Below the pieces are notes generated by a model. The model saw only the letters and a list, made by a program, of their open reading frames with translations, had not been told where the DNA came from and did not search any database. From positions 1,309,834-1,373,833 of the forward strand of contig MU004189.1 of assembly GCA_010093605.1 (NCBI GenBank): DNA of 64,000 nucleotides, given 5' to 3'. This DNA is from Lophium mytilinum (taxonomy: Eukaryota; Ascomycota; Dothideomycetes; Mytilinidiales; Mytilinidiaceae). A program made the translations under genes and the position numbers. Positions 11,068 through 20,838 of this stretch are shown in pieces. Each line of letters starts with the position of its first letter. Position 1 is the first letter of the stretch.

Positions 11068-12722
11068 CGTGGGTGTTTATTTGATGGGGTATTTGATTAG
11101 GGGCATGTTAAATAGATGTAGTTGTTGGTATAACCACTAAATAGATGGAGTTGAGGTCATCATAACCTCATCTGGCGATCGCAAGGCGACGGCATCATGA
11201 CGTCCTCTCTTAAAATTTCCATCAAAGTAATCATTGAGATGCGAACTATCGGTATCCATAGATTGTCGAACGATAAGTAGAAATTGCCATAGGTGGAGCG
11301 GTGGTGTCGAGTGCGAAGTTGAAGCGTGCTACAGGAAATGCGGCGTGAATCTTCTCTAGAATCACAACCATTGGTCGGAAATTGATCAAATTTCTACATC
11401 ACTCATTGGCTAGATTGGGATTAAAAACAGGAGTCACGTGATACCAGGTATGCCTCCGCCAAATCTACGAATTTCGTTCCACATCCAAGAGCTGAGCATC
11501 CTTCAGGCTATGCTTATATTCTTTGGGCCCTGCGCCTTGTTTGTCTCAATAAAAGGGGAACAGATTCATCGATTGTTCTATCCTGCCCAAGATAAATCGG
11601 ACCTATCTTTGTGCCGTGAACTCCTAAGTTTCTGTAGCCTCAGCGCAGTATAAAACACGGCATACAATCACTCCGAATACCCCTCTGCGGCTCATGAACC
11701 CTCTCTGTTTGTTACCGGCCCCCGGAAGTCCGCGTTTTGGATCATTTCTGATTGCGCGCGCCAGTTTCTTCGCCGCATGCAGGAGGCCCTTCACTCCCAA
11801 ACTGCGAGCAACCGCCACACCAACACTGAACGTGTCATCTGCGTTTCAATTTAACAACGCACCCTCAAGCCTCCATAGGGCTGAATCCCCAGGCTGTGGT
11901 CATCTAAGGCACCTCCGCCTTTTGCACGCGCTGCCGCCGCTAAGCATGCACACCAGCGAGGCGCAGCTCGCATTGCGGCGTCCTTTGCCTTTTCTGTGCT
12001 GCGGATCAACATCAAAGCCCCATGACCGCTCTGCATCAGGGTCGCGCTTATGCAGAACTCGGACTGTACGCGCCCGCTTGGACTACAGCTGTATTTCCTG
12101 GGACTCTTGACTGGCCGCCTCGTGCCGGCAGTGTGGTAAGACAGAGCCAGATCCACTACTGCTGATGCGGAGTGACCCTGAATTAGACGCAAAATGCGAG
12201 GAGCCTCATCCATCACAGCCCCCAATACACCACCAGTTCACTGCCATTAGGTAACCAGAGATCGCTGGCGTCAGTATACATATAGGAGTCCCTCCTAATC
12301 TCTCTCACCGCAAACCCTATTACTTCCGCTTTCTATTCGTCAAGTGTCGTTCGTTGCCAGATATCGCCTTCCATTTTTAATAAGCTTGACGATCGTTCCT
12401 GCATCTACTACACTTTCGCCCGTCAGCACTCACCTCTTGTTACACCTAGACGTCACAAGGCAACTAAGAACTCCCTGTATTACAACTTCAATTCTTTGTG
12501 ACTCAAGTCTCCTACGCCTCGCGCAACGTCACCTAGGGTAGGCTTCTACGCCTCTCGAAGTTGTACATATACATACAAAGAATCCACGGAAACACGAAAA
12601 GTAGCCTAAGGACGAGTCAAGTTCTATATAAGCTCGAGCGCAAACCTTTATAGTTTACACCCACACGAATAGCACATTCACATCCCTCATACTTCAATTC
12701 TTACACGTTCTTACTGATTGCC
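11068..12722. other. Intergenic region upstream of patatin gene
   Basis: 1.65 kb with no convincing gene. Short frames on both strands (for example 11694-12110 and its antisense partner) have unstructured compositions. The 3' part is the promoter and CT-rich leader of the patatin-like gene. Confidence 0.45.
12625..12632 (+). promoter_or_regulatory. TATA box of patatin-like gene
   Basis: TATATAAG stands 91 bases upstream of the ATG at 12723, in an otherwise mixed-composition promoter. Position and match are good for a fungal TATA element. Confidence 0.5.
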
Positions 12723-14816
12723 ATGCACGACCGCAATCCTCACGGAACAGCAGGCATGGATCTCGCAACTCTCGAAACAAATCCACACGCGCCGTTGAGG
12801 CTTCTCTCCCTCGACGGAGGCGGTGTACGCGGCCTATCTAGCCTGATGGTTCTCGACGATCTCATGGAAAGTATCGCCATAGAAGAGAAGCGACTCGGTC
12901 GGAGACCACAAAACGACAGAACACCCCTCAAGCCCTGCGACTACTTCGATTTGATCGGAGGTACGAGCACCGGCGGCATCATCGCTATCCTCCTTTCCCG
13001 CCTTCGATTGGACACCAAGCAATGTATTGGCATCTACTCAAAACTCGCCGAGCAGATCTTCAAGCATGACCGGTCTATCAAAGTCGCGGGCATGAAACTG
13101 CCAACAGGCTCAACCCGCTTCTCCGGCCTCGTCCTCGAAAAATCCATCAAGTCTGCCCTTGTGGATCTAGGTTACGACGAGAACGAGCTCATGTGGGACG
13201 ACTCGCTCTTCGAAGAAGTGCCCGACAATGACCCCTTGCCGCGTGATAGCATCTGGGCCGACACCCACTCTCCGATTAACATGACCGTCTCCCCCGTCGA
13301 GTCAGCGAGAGCAGACAGTCTCCTCCCAACCGGAGGCGACAGCAAAGCACCCACCAGCAACATCGCAGACGAAATACCAATGCCCAAGCATGCTCTCACC
13401 GAGCCTTTTGGGCCAGGCCTCAGCAAACAAGCACGCACCTCGACCTGGAAGCTTCATCCACGCCAATCCGTGCACCAAAAAGTCGGCAAGAAAGGCTGCC
13501 GCGGCTTCGTCCTAACCTCCCTCAAGAACGCGCTCGGCCTCCCCCGAATCCTCTCCACCTACGACCCCAACGACCGCCAAACCCGCATCTGGGAAGCCCT
13601 GCGCGCCACCTCGGCCGCGCCCACCTTCTTCGAAGAGATGCAATTCGGCACACCCAAAGTAACCTACCTCGACGGCGGCGTCGGCTTCAACAACCCCTGC
13701 GCCGAAGTCGACTACGCCGCCAAAGCGCTGTGGGAAGGCCGCTCCATCGGCACCATCGTGTCCGTCGGCACCGGCCTGCAGTCGATCCCCTCGGTCAAGA
13801 AAATCGCCTCCTGGCTCCCCTTCGGCCTCGGCACCGACATCTCCCTCGCGTCTGCTCTCGCGAATATGGCGACCAGCACCGCGCGTGTTGATAACGAGAT
13901 GAAGCGCATGTACCTCGAGAGCGACACGCGCTACTACCGCTTCGACGTCGACCGTGGGCTCGCGAACATCTCGCTCGAGCAGTGGATGCGCGAGGACGAG
14001 ATGGCGGCGCTGACGGAGCAGTATATGCGCGACGCGAAGCAGCTAAGGCGCGCGCGGCAGCTGGGCGAGCTGATGGCGAAACTGTCGGCGCTGCCGCCGC
14101 GTTTTGAGATCTCGGCGACGCATTTCCGGATCGGCATGGACGGGCGCGGGCTCATCGATCAATCATTTAATCTTGCCCAGGTGGATTTCAAGACCGGGAT
14201 GCCCCTAGGCGTCGCGCCGCATCTAGATGACCTGCCGAAGATGTCGAAGTTCCGCAATTCGAGCCCGAGTGGGGAGAGCGGGTTGGCGATTGATGCGAAT
14301 GGGAGGATGCGGAAGGTGTATCCTGTGGCGTCGGATCTCGATGGGGATGGGAGGAGGCAGGAGGCGGCGGTGTTCCAGTGCGTGCGCGCGGATAATGTCT
14401 GTTTGAGGACGCTGAAGACGGGGATTCCGCAGGGGAAGTATCGTGTTGTGTTTATTGTCTCTTTCCAGAACAGTAAGTATACCGCGCCTGAGAATATCGT
14501 TTTCAGCGTTGGGAAGCCGTTTGATGCGCGGACGTTTACGCAGCGGTTTGTGGATGTCAATATCACGCCTGATGCTGTGGGCGTGCTGCTGCACCCGGAT
14601 GCGGTGAGGGTACGCGTTGGGAAGAAGAGGTATGCGGAGAACAAGGGGAAAGGGTGGTTGGAGATTGAGGGGGATGTGGAGGTCCAGGTGGGACTCGATG
14701 GGGCGTTGGGGTTTGTGGTCAGTAAGAGGTATGAGGAGGATTGCTTCGTGGATGGGTTTACATTCGGGGGAGTAAGGCTGGAACCGGTGTTCGGGGGCCA
14801 GGTTAGTAGGGGGTGA
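12723..14816 (+). CDS. Patatin-like phospholipase (PNPLA), 697 aa
   Basis: Intronless. It has the full PNPLA catalytic set: oxyanion loop DGGGVRG (31-37), nucleophile elbow GTSTG with Ser82, and the dyad Asp in YLDGGVGFNNP (Asp317). The reaction known for the family is hydrolysis of acyl esters of phospholipids or neutral lipids. A long polar, low-complexity insertion, with DTHSPINMTVSPVESARADS inside, splits the domain between residues ~155 and 255. About 220 C-terminal residues after residue ~470 match nothing I recognise and contain many beta-strand-like stretches. GC content of the coding region rises sharply from ~13.5 kb. Patatins often serve as effector domains of fungal NLR-like proteins; here there is no NB-ARC or NACHT domain, so it stands alone. 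A TATA box lies 91 bp upstream. Confidence 0.93.
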   Translation: MHDRNPHGTAGMDLATLETNPHAPLRLLSLDGGGVRGLSSLMVLDDLMESIAIEEKRLGRRPQNDRTPLKPCDYFDLIGGTSTGGIIAILLSRLRLDTKQCIGIYSKLAEQIFKHDRSIKVAGMKLPTGSTRFSGLVLEKSIKSALVDLGYDENELMWDDSLFEEVPDNDPLPRDSIWADTHSPINMTVSPVESARADSLLPTGGDSKAPTSNIADEIPMPKHALTEPFGPGLSKQARTSTWKLHPRQSVHQKVGKKGCRGFVLTSLKNALGLPRILSTYDPNDRQTRIWEALRATSAAPTFFEEMQFGTPKVTYLDGGVGFNNPCAEVDYAAKALWEGRSIGTIVSVGTGLQSIPSVKKIASWLPFGLGTDISLASALANMATSTARVDNEMKRMYLESDTRYYRFDVDRGLANISLEQWMREDEMAALTEQYMRDAKQLRRARQLGELMAKLSALPPRFEISATHFRIGMDGRGLIDQSFNLAQVDFKTGMPLGVAPHLDDLPKMSKFRNSSPSGESGLAIDANGRMRKVYPVASDLDGDGRRQEAAVFQCVRADNVCLRTLKTGIPQGKYRVVFIVSFQNSKYTAPENIVFSVGKPFDARTFTQRFVDVNITPDAVGVLLHPDAVRVRVGKKRYAENKGKGWLEIEGDVEVQVGLDGALGFVVSKRYEEDCFVDGFTFGGVRLEPVFGGQVSRG

Positions 14817-15222
14817 GTGAGCAGGTATGAGATTTCGGATTTCGAGCATTTCTTCGGCGAATTTCGGGGCGTTCTTGCGGTTTAAGATACCTATACTGCG
14901 GACAGTCATGTTTTTATGTTACCAATCACTTTTAGATTTAAAATATTTCAGCCCTTTCAATTCATGTTCACAAGAGTGACAAGCCAAAACTCTGTGCACA
15001 CTCGTTTGCCACGGCCAGGACTGCCCCCATGGGGTTACCGCAACGTGGGCGTCATGTAAAGCTTCAGACATTATGAACCAAGCTTCCTCTTGACTAAGAG
15101 GCTCGCTCCCAACAGGGCCGCCCCTGACAGTGCCATCCAGCTTACAAAAACGACACTCACAAGCAGTGTTATCCACGTGCCCAGACATATAGCCTAGTAC
15201 CGTACTGCCCACGTTTCTTCCC
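14817..15222. other. Intergenic region between convergent genes
   Basis: No supported gene. A 105-codon frame on the minus strand (14919-15236) overlaps the 3' end of the reductase gene by 14 bp and has cysteine pairs, but nothing shows that it is translated. The region lies 3' to both neighbours. Confidence 0.4.
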
Positions 15223-16767
15223 TTACTCCCCATCATCCTCCTTCAACACCCCCCACAAATTATTCAAACTCTCCGCCCAACTCGGATGCGCAAACACCAT
15301 CTCCCTCAACCCCTCCCACCCCACTCCCCCCACCATCGCCATCTGCACCACCGCCATCACCTCGCCCGCCTCGGGCCCCACCGCCGAAAACCCGAGAATC
15401 TTCCCCGTGTTTCCGTCTACTACTGCTTTCAGCATCCCCCGCGTCTCGTCTGTCTCCAGCCCCCGCGCGACCCACGTCCCCGGCATACTCGCCGTCATGA
15501 GCTTCCGCTTCGGCGAGAGTTTCCGTGCTTCGGCGAGGTGCAACCCCACGTGCGCGACCTGCGGGTCTGTGTAGCAGACGTAGGGGATCGTGGCGGCGCG
15601 GGCGGCGGTGGTGTGGAGGGAAGACGGGGCCGGGGTGGTTAGGATGTTGTCGCGGAGGATGCGAAAGTCGTCGTAAGAAACGTGGGTGAAGGCGGGGGGG
15701 CCGTGGACGTCGCCGAGGGCGTAGATGCCCGGGGCGGAGGTTTCGAGGGTTGGGGAGACAGTGATGTGGCCGCGGGGGGTGGTGTTGACGTTTGCGAGGG
15801 GGAGGTTGAGGGAGGCGGTGTTGGGGGTGCGGCCGGTGGCGAGGAGGAGGTGGGAGGCGGAGATTTGGGTGTTGGAGCCGTCTTGGTTGCGGACGGTTAG
15901 GAGGAGGGGGGTGGAGGGGGTAGTGGTGGCGGAGATGGGGGTGGTGGAGAGGTGGATGGTGAGACCGTCTTCGCGGAGGATGGAGAGGATGTTGGATGCG
16001 ATTTCTGGGTCTTCTCGCGGGAGGAGTTGGGAGCTGCGTTGGATGATAGTGACTTTGGAGCCGAAGCGGCGCCAGAGCTGGCCGAATTCGAGGCCGATGT
16101 AGCCGCCGCCTAGGACGATTAGATGTTCGGGAGCTTCTTCGAGCTCTTGGATTGAGGTTGAGTCGAGTACTCGAGTAGGATCAATGCTCTCTAAACCTTC
16201 TAGGTCGGGTCTCGACGGCCGTTCTCCTGTGTTGATAAATATCAAATCCGCGCTCACCTTCTCCTCCCCACCCCCTTCCATCTTGACCACCAGCTCTTTC
16301 GGTCCTACGAAACTTGCTTCACCCATCAAGACCTCCACACCCGCGCCTTGAAGCCTCTTCTCCCCACCTTCTCTAAAGCTCTTTACGATATCTCTTTTTC
16401 GTTCTCTGACTCGCTTGACATCGACCTTAACGTCTGGTTTAGCTTCCCCAAAGTGGACGCCGTACTCCCCAGCTCTTCTCGCCCAGTACGCCACCCGCCC
16501 ACTCGCGACCATAGTCTTCGTAGGAGTGCATCCTTCATTAACGCAACAGCCGCCAACATGTGTGCGCTCAATAAGACACGTGCGGCGACCTGCACCCGCG
16601 AGGGCAGAGGCTAGAGGAGTGCCGGATTGGCCGGATCCGATGACGCATGCGTCGAAGTGTTTGAGAGACATCTTTTTGACGAACTGGAATGTGCGTGAAG
16701 TTTGACGATTGAAATTTAGATTAGATGTTGCTGACTTGGGAACGAGATTAGAGAAACGGCGGATCAT
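15223..16767 (-). CDS. FAD-dependent pyridine nucleotide-disulfide oxidoreductase (class I), 514 aa
   Basis: Member of the lipoamide dehydrogenase / mercuric reductase-like superfamily. The N-terminal FAD site is GSGQSGTPLASALAGAG, followed directly by the redox-active disulfide in GGCCVNEGCTPTK (Cys75 and Cys80). A second nucleotide-binding motif, VLGGGYIGLEFGQ, and the FAD-closing LATGRTPNT and YALGDV segments follow. The dimerisation domain ends with FAHPSWAE, in the place of the HxHP motif of class I enzymes. It is often annotated as mercuric reductase. It lacks the N-terminal metal-binding domain and the C-terminal Cys pair of true MerA, so the substrate is open. The first ~33 residues are rich in Arg, Ser and Asn with no acidic residue, fitting a mitochondrial presequence; an internal Met (MSLKHFDA) could give a cytosolic form. 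Intronless. Confidence 0.9.
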   Translation of the reverse strand: MIRRFSNLVPKSATSNLNFNRQTSRTFQFVKKMSLKHFDACVIGSGQSGTPLASALAGAGRRTCLIERTHVGGCCVNEGCTPTKTMVASGRVAYWARRAGEYGVHFGEAKPDVKVDVKRVRERKRDIVKSFREGGEKRLQGAGVEVLMGEASFVGPKELVVKMEGGGEEKVSADLIFINTGERPSRPDLEGLESIDPTRVLDSTSIQELEEAPEHLIVLGGGYIGLEFGQLWRRFGSKVTIIQRSSQLLPREDPEIASNILSILREDGLTIHLSTTPISATTTPSTPLLLTVRNQDGSNTQISASHLLLATGRTPNTASLNLPLANVNTTPRGHITVSPTLETSAPGIYALGDVHGPPAFTHVSYDDFRILRDNILTTPAPSSLHTTAARAATIPYVCYTDPQVAHVGLHLAEARKLSPKRKLMTASMPGTWVARGLETDETRGMLKAVVDGNTGKILGFSAVGPEAGEVMAVVQMAMVGGVGWEGLREMVFAHPSWAESLNNLWGVLKEDDGE

Positions 16768-17712
16768 GAAATGATCTAGAGAGTCGAAAAAGAGGTTGAT
16801 AGACAGAGGAGAAATGAAAAAGGAACATTAGAACAGAAAAAGGAGAGCTGAGACACTCGACGCGCTGTTTATGTAGCCGTGATGGTTCTTTGATGACTGA
16901 TGAAGTCTAGAATGTTACAAAGGTAGTGCCCGTACCCGAGTTGGTGAGAGCTGTTAAAGAGATACACGCTAGGGATTTATGGATACCTCCATTTTTACCC
17001 AACAAACCTTTTTGACCTAGACAAAAAGGGCTCTGTGCGGATGACCTTACTAGAAGGAAAATTAACGGACTTTCTGAGGATAAAAAAACTGCAATATTGC
17101 CTTACGCGTTTCGATGTGTTTTTAAACGCCAACCCGAAGATGGGTAGCGCGAAGTGTACTTTTACTTGACCCTGCCGATCTACCCCTCACCACCACAGAG
17201 CTTCTAAGCCATTGGCGTATGAATAAGCTAGGTATACATATTTCGAGGCCCTAACGCAAGCAGTAGCTTGGCTTAGAGCCCTTTTATTGTTAGAGACTCT
17301 AGAAATGAAATTGGGTTGAACGGATTGCTCTACTCAACGTTACCGGCCATCTAAAAGGTGCCGTCACCGTGCAGGGAACAGTTTGGGATGTTGTGACGTT
17401 GCCTATAGAACATGAGATTTTATATGCTATCATGATTATTTCTTCCTTCCAACGTCTTGTCCAAGCCAGACTTTGAACGGAACCTCAATGCTCCCTCCGC
17501 CCCCAACTCCACCCACTTTTACAGCGCATCAACCCCGCTCCCCTCAACTGACCTTTTGGTCTACCGACCTCGAAACTAGTCAGCAGTTGGCTCAGGAGCA
17601 GTGCGGACTAAGGTTGTGAGGTTTATAAAATTTAGGATGCGGCCGACTTCTTATAGCTGGCAGATTGGAGCTCGCTGCGCTAGCTGACTCATCAGCGCTA
17701 GACCTATTAAAA
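16768..17712. other. Intergenic, AT-rich flank of a transposon
   Basis: No gene is seen. It holds the upstream region of the reductase gene and AT-rich DNA up to the inserted element at 17713. The target-site copy TTAAAA is at 17707-17712. Confidence 0.4.
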
Positions 17713-18386
17713 TGGAGGAGCTTACTTATCACCCCCCCCTTCTCTGCGTATCACCCCCCTTTTCTTTGTATATCACCCCCCCTACATTAAGCTAGCTCCG
17801 GCCCGTATCAATAATGTTCCACCAATCCAACTCACTTGTTTGCCTCCGTGTCGGCTTAGTAAGGGCTGCGCAAAATAGAGAGTATGCATTATAAAATAGA
17901 AAGGCTGTACTATCTAGGCCAACAGGACTCTATTTGCTCTATCTATTGTAGCTACTCTACAAGCGGAAGGCAGCCGCTATCTAATTGCTGGCTGAAAGGA
18001 ACGCCAACTAGGCCTGTATACCATGGCCTTATACCCAAATATCCTCTAGTTCCTTCACCACAAGCAGCCTCTTCCTTAGGCGTAGATATAAGGGCATCCT
18101 TAGGGCCTGGTTGGCTGTTGGGGACTAAGGAAGTTGAACTCTTAAGTAGCTGTTGGAGTGCCTGCTTATCCGGCATGGTGGTGAGGCTGGTGATGTATTT
18201 CATTGAGAGAGTGCGCGCTGGTAACGTAAATTCCTTATTCATCGAGCAAGAGCAGGCAAGCAAGTGAGTTGGATTGGTGGAACATTATTAATACGGGCCG
18301 GAGCTAGCCTAACGTAGGGGGGGTGATATACAAAGAAAAGGGGGGTGATACGCAGAGAAAGGGGGGGTGATAAGTAAGCTCCTCCA
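17713..18386. mobile_element. Non-autonomous DNA transposon (MITE), 674 bp, long terminal inverted repeats
   Basis: The ends are near-perfect inverted repeats of about 133 bp (17713-17846 and 18254-18386), differing at only a few positions. Both begin TGGAGGAGCTTACTTATCAC. Inside each end, a TATCACCCCCC-type subterminal motif is repeated three times. The hexamer TTAAAA stands directly outside both ends (17707-17712 and 18387-18392), as a target-site duplication. If the outer AA/TT pairs belong to the repeat, the duplication is shorter. The 400-bp middle is open on both strands (127 aa on plus from 17884, 103 aa on minus) but encodes no recognisable transposase, so it probably moves with a helper elsewhere. 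Confidence 0.88.
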
Positions 18387-19709
18387 TTAAAATGATGTTA
18401 TAATCCTGGTAGTACATATTTCACTAGCGTCTTGGCAAGTAGGTAGCAAAAGGAAGTTGGAGTTCCTGCATAGCGCGAATCGGGCCCTAGGTAAGAGGTT
18501 AATCTCGAGGTCGCGAGATGTATAAACAGGAGGCAGTCCGTGCGATTTAAAGTCGGTTGTGGCATGCTATTGGCGTACAGCTCAAATCAGACTTGAGCAT
18601 TGGGATTGCTCTCGAGGACGCAAGATGTATATACGGGAGCTAGTCCGTGCGACGGGAGCTAGTCCGTGCGATTTTAAAGTTGTTTTTGATATACTGTTGG
18701 CGAACGCTTCAAACCAAGCCTCCATAATAGGCTTGATTTCGAGGGTGCAAGATGTATAACGTGGGGCCAGTCCATGCGATTTGAAGGTGGTTTTGGCATA
18801 CTATTGCCTGACACGCTAGATCACAACTATTGCCCAGAATTTTGGATTTTTGCCTGAAGTTGACCTCCGGTATCAGAGAGGTGTGGGGCGGTTTAGCTTG
18901 GTCGAGGGAAGGGGCCGAAGAAGAGGAGCTTGCCGCAGGCATTGAATGTTGAAAATGTAGTTATAGACTTCGATTACGCTTTCGAAAAGGCTGTTACCCA
19001 ACGCAGGAATCGAGTGAGAAGAGGATTTGGTTTTAGTTCAGCTAAGTTAAGCTACGCTACGTTCTGGTTTTTGCTCTGCGCCGAGAATTTCCGCTTTTCC
19101 TTCTGAGGCGCTGTAGTATACAGTATGCGCTGGTGTGCCTTTCAGATAAATTCATAGGCTCAAGGGCTCCACGAGCCAGTCTAGAATGGAATGATACATG
19201 AGACTGAGAGTTTATGAGAGTGGTTGGTATACGAAACGATAAAGCTGATACAAATGCTACATTGGTGTTCATTGAAGGGCAATCTTCGAGAGCTGTCTTG
19301 CACTACGAGTCATGGCATATCAATCCGGTCCTTCTAGCCGCTCTTTTGTGGTGTTGTTTTATTGATAGTATCGGACTGAGGTCGCCCCCCAAAAAACCAT
19401 TGGCCTTGCTGTTACCATGCGACCGTAGTGGCATAGGTGAAAAGGAATGCAACTTCGCCGTTCTGAGCACAGACACGCTAGACCCGCCCGAATGATCTTA
19501 GGACCGAGAGGCTTTATTAAGAAAGAATAGCAATACGACTATGCAGTCGAAGAGTGAGCTTTTAGAAGATTGGGAATACGTGCAGGTATCACGCATATGT
19601 CTGCTGAGCCCCTTGGACCTTGGAATTCAGGACGTTAGCACTGAATGATAAACTCATCATGTAGTCGACAAACCTATATGCCACATCCAACTGCGCGGTA
19701 TAAATAAAC
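18387..19709. other. Gene-free region with direct repeats
   Basis: No convincing gene. The part 18504-18830 holds the three-copy repeat listed separately. The remaining ~900 bp have only short frames on both strands without domain features. Confidence 0.4.
18504..18830. repeat. Three diverged direct repeats, 108-bp period
   Basis: Three units start at TCGAGG at 18504, 18612 and 18739. Each continues with a GCAAGATGTATA-like block, then a block like CAGTCCGTGCGATTT, then TGGCATACTATTGGCG-like sequence. The spacing is 108 bp, then 127 bp. The extra 19 bp in the second unit is a tandem duplication of ACGGGAGCTAGTCCGTGCG at about 18641-18679. Confidence 0.75.
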
Positions 19710-20519
19710 TCATTCCCAATCCATCGCATCCATGGCGTCGCCCACAGCCTCCCAAGGAGCATCATCCATATCCATTGCTTCATATTCAACCTCCTGGAGC
19801 CCCGTGCCTTCTCCGTTCAATACTAGCATCCCAGTATGTCCAGGCTGTCTATCCTTGACTACAAGACTTGCTTGCTCTAGCCCTGCTAGGATGGTCTTCA
19901 ACATTGTCCCTAGTTTCAAGTCCTCCAGTGTGATCCTTCCACCCTGACTATCCGTAGCATCGGGTCCTCCATCCAGCTCGTCGGCATCTTTCCATCGATT
20001 CCGGTAATCCTTCGCCCGTCCCAGGTAGATACGAACGTCTTGTTGTCCCAGCGCAGCGTGCAGAGGACACTCGAGTTCGTCTAGAGTTGCGAGAAGGTTC
20101 GCATGGAATTGGTGCATTCCGAATGTAGGGGTCGCGCCAGAGTGGTATGGGCCTTTGGCCGCTGTCAAGTCTTTCCGGGAGACACGGACGCCTAGGATTG
20201 CTAGGCAAAGGACTATGTACCTCTCCAGAAGTACGTAGAACTCGAAGAAATCGACTTTGAACATGGATTGTACCATAGCTCCATCTTCCACTAATGCAAA
20301 GTCGATAAGGGTGCTATGTGGGTGGTCGTGGTGTTCGTTGCTACGCAGCTTGATAGCATCGAGAGCCCGATTCCACGAACATAATAGGCCCTCGGCTTTC
20401 CAATATAGACGGCGAAGAAGCCGGTAAGATTTGTCTTTATCCTCGTTCAGCTGCTGGGCGGGAGTACGGCGCTTGGGTTGCTCCAGAGCCCATTTTGATT
20501 GTCCGAGGCCGGGGGTCAT
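19710..20519 (-). CDS. Conserved-looking hypothetical protein, 269 aa
   Basis: Single uninterrupted frame with a good ATG. I recognise no domain. The N-terminus is basic, with KRRTPAQQLNEDKDKSYRLL. The middle is helical with a hydrophobic stretch, FFEFYVLLERYIVLCLAILGV at about residues 92-112. It is too polar at the start to be a sure membrane span. The C-terminus is very acidic and methionine-rich (YEAMDMDDAPWEAVGDAMDAMDWE region). Codon use is balanced and the antisense frames are short, which supports it as a gene. It is divergent from the F-box-like gene at 20839, with 319 bp between starts. Confidence 0.7.
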   Translation of the reverse strand: MTPGLGQSKWALEQPKRRTPAQQLNEDKDKSYRLLRRLYWKAEGLLCSWNRALDAIKLRSNEHHDHPHSTLIDFALVEDGAMVQSMFKVDFFEFYVLLERYIVLCLAILGVRVSRKDLTAAKGPYHSGATPTFGMHQFHANLLATLDELECPLHAALGQQDVRIYLGRAKDYRNRWKDADELDGGPDATDSQGGRITLEDLKLGTMLKTILAGLEQASLVVKDRQPGHTGMLVLNGEGTGLQEVEYEAMDMDDAPWEAVGDAMDAMDWE

Positions 20520-20838
20520 CGATAACGATGGCGGAGAGATGTGGTTTTAATGGAGAGTTTGTGGTTCGAGAAAGCCCTAGAGCGCTGTGGAAGATGTCGT
20601 ATAAGCATTTGCAAGTACGGGAAGTGCACAGAAAGAGATAGAGCGTCGTAGGGGCATGATGGGTAGTTTGCGGGGAAGAAGTTGGTGAATGGAGAGGATT
20701 GCTATACTTGACCCTAACTCGCTTACGGTATCCCGTACTTAGCTGCGCTTTCACCTAACCTCAACCCAGAACCTTGCTGTTCATCACTTACCTACTCAAT
20801 TTGTTTTCGCGATCAGCAGCCTGATATTCCCATCAAAC
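20520..20838. promoter_or_regulatory. Shared upstream region of two divergent genes
   Basis: 319 bp between two divergent start codons (20519 minus and 20839 plus), so it must hold both promoters. No specific motif stands out. Confidence 0.4.

Noticed and set aside
14919-15236. 105-codon minus-strand frame with Cys pairs
   Set aside because: It overlaps the reductase 3' end, has no recognised domain and lies between convergent genes.
15223-16767. Calling the reductase mercuric reductase (MerA)
   Set aside because: The N-terminal heavy-metal domain and the C-terminal Cys pair are missing; only the superfamily can be stated.
17884-18267. 127-aa protein inside the 674-bp transposon as a transposase
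   Set aside because: No catalytic motif, and the opposite strand is equally open; this is probably non-coding filler.
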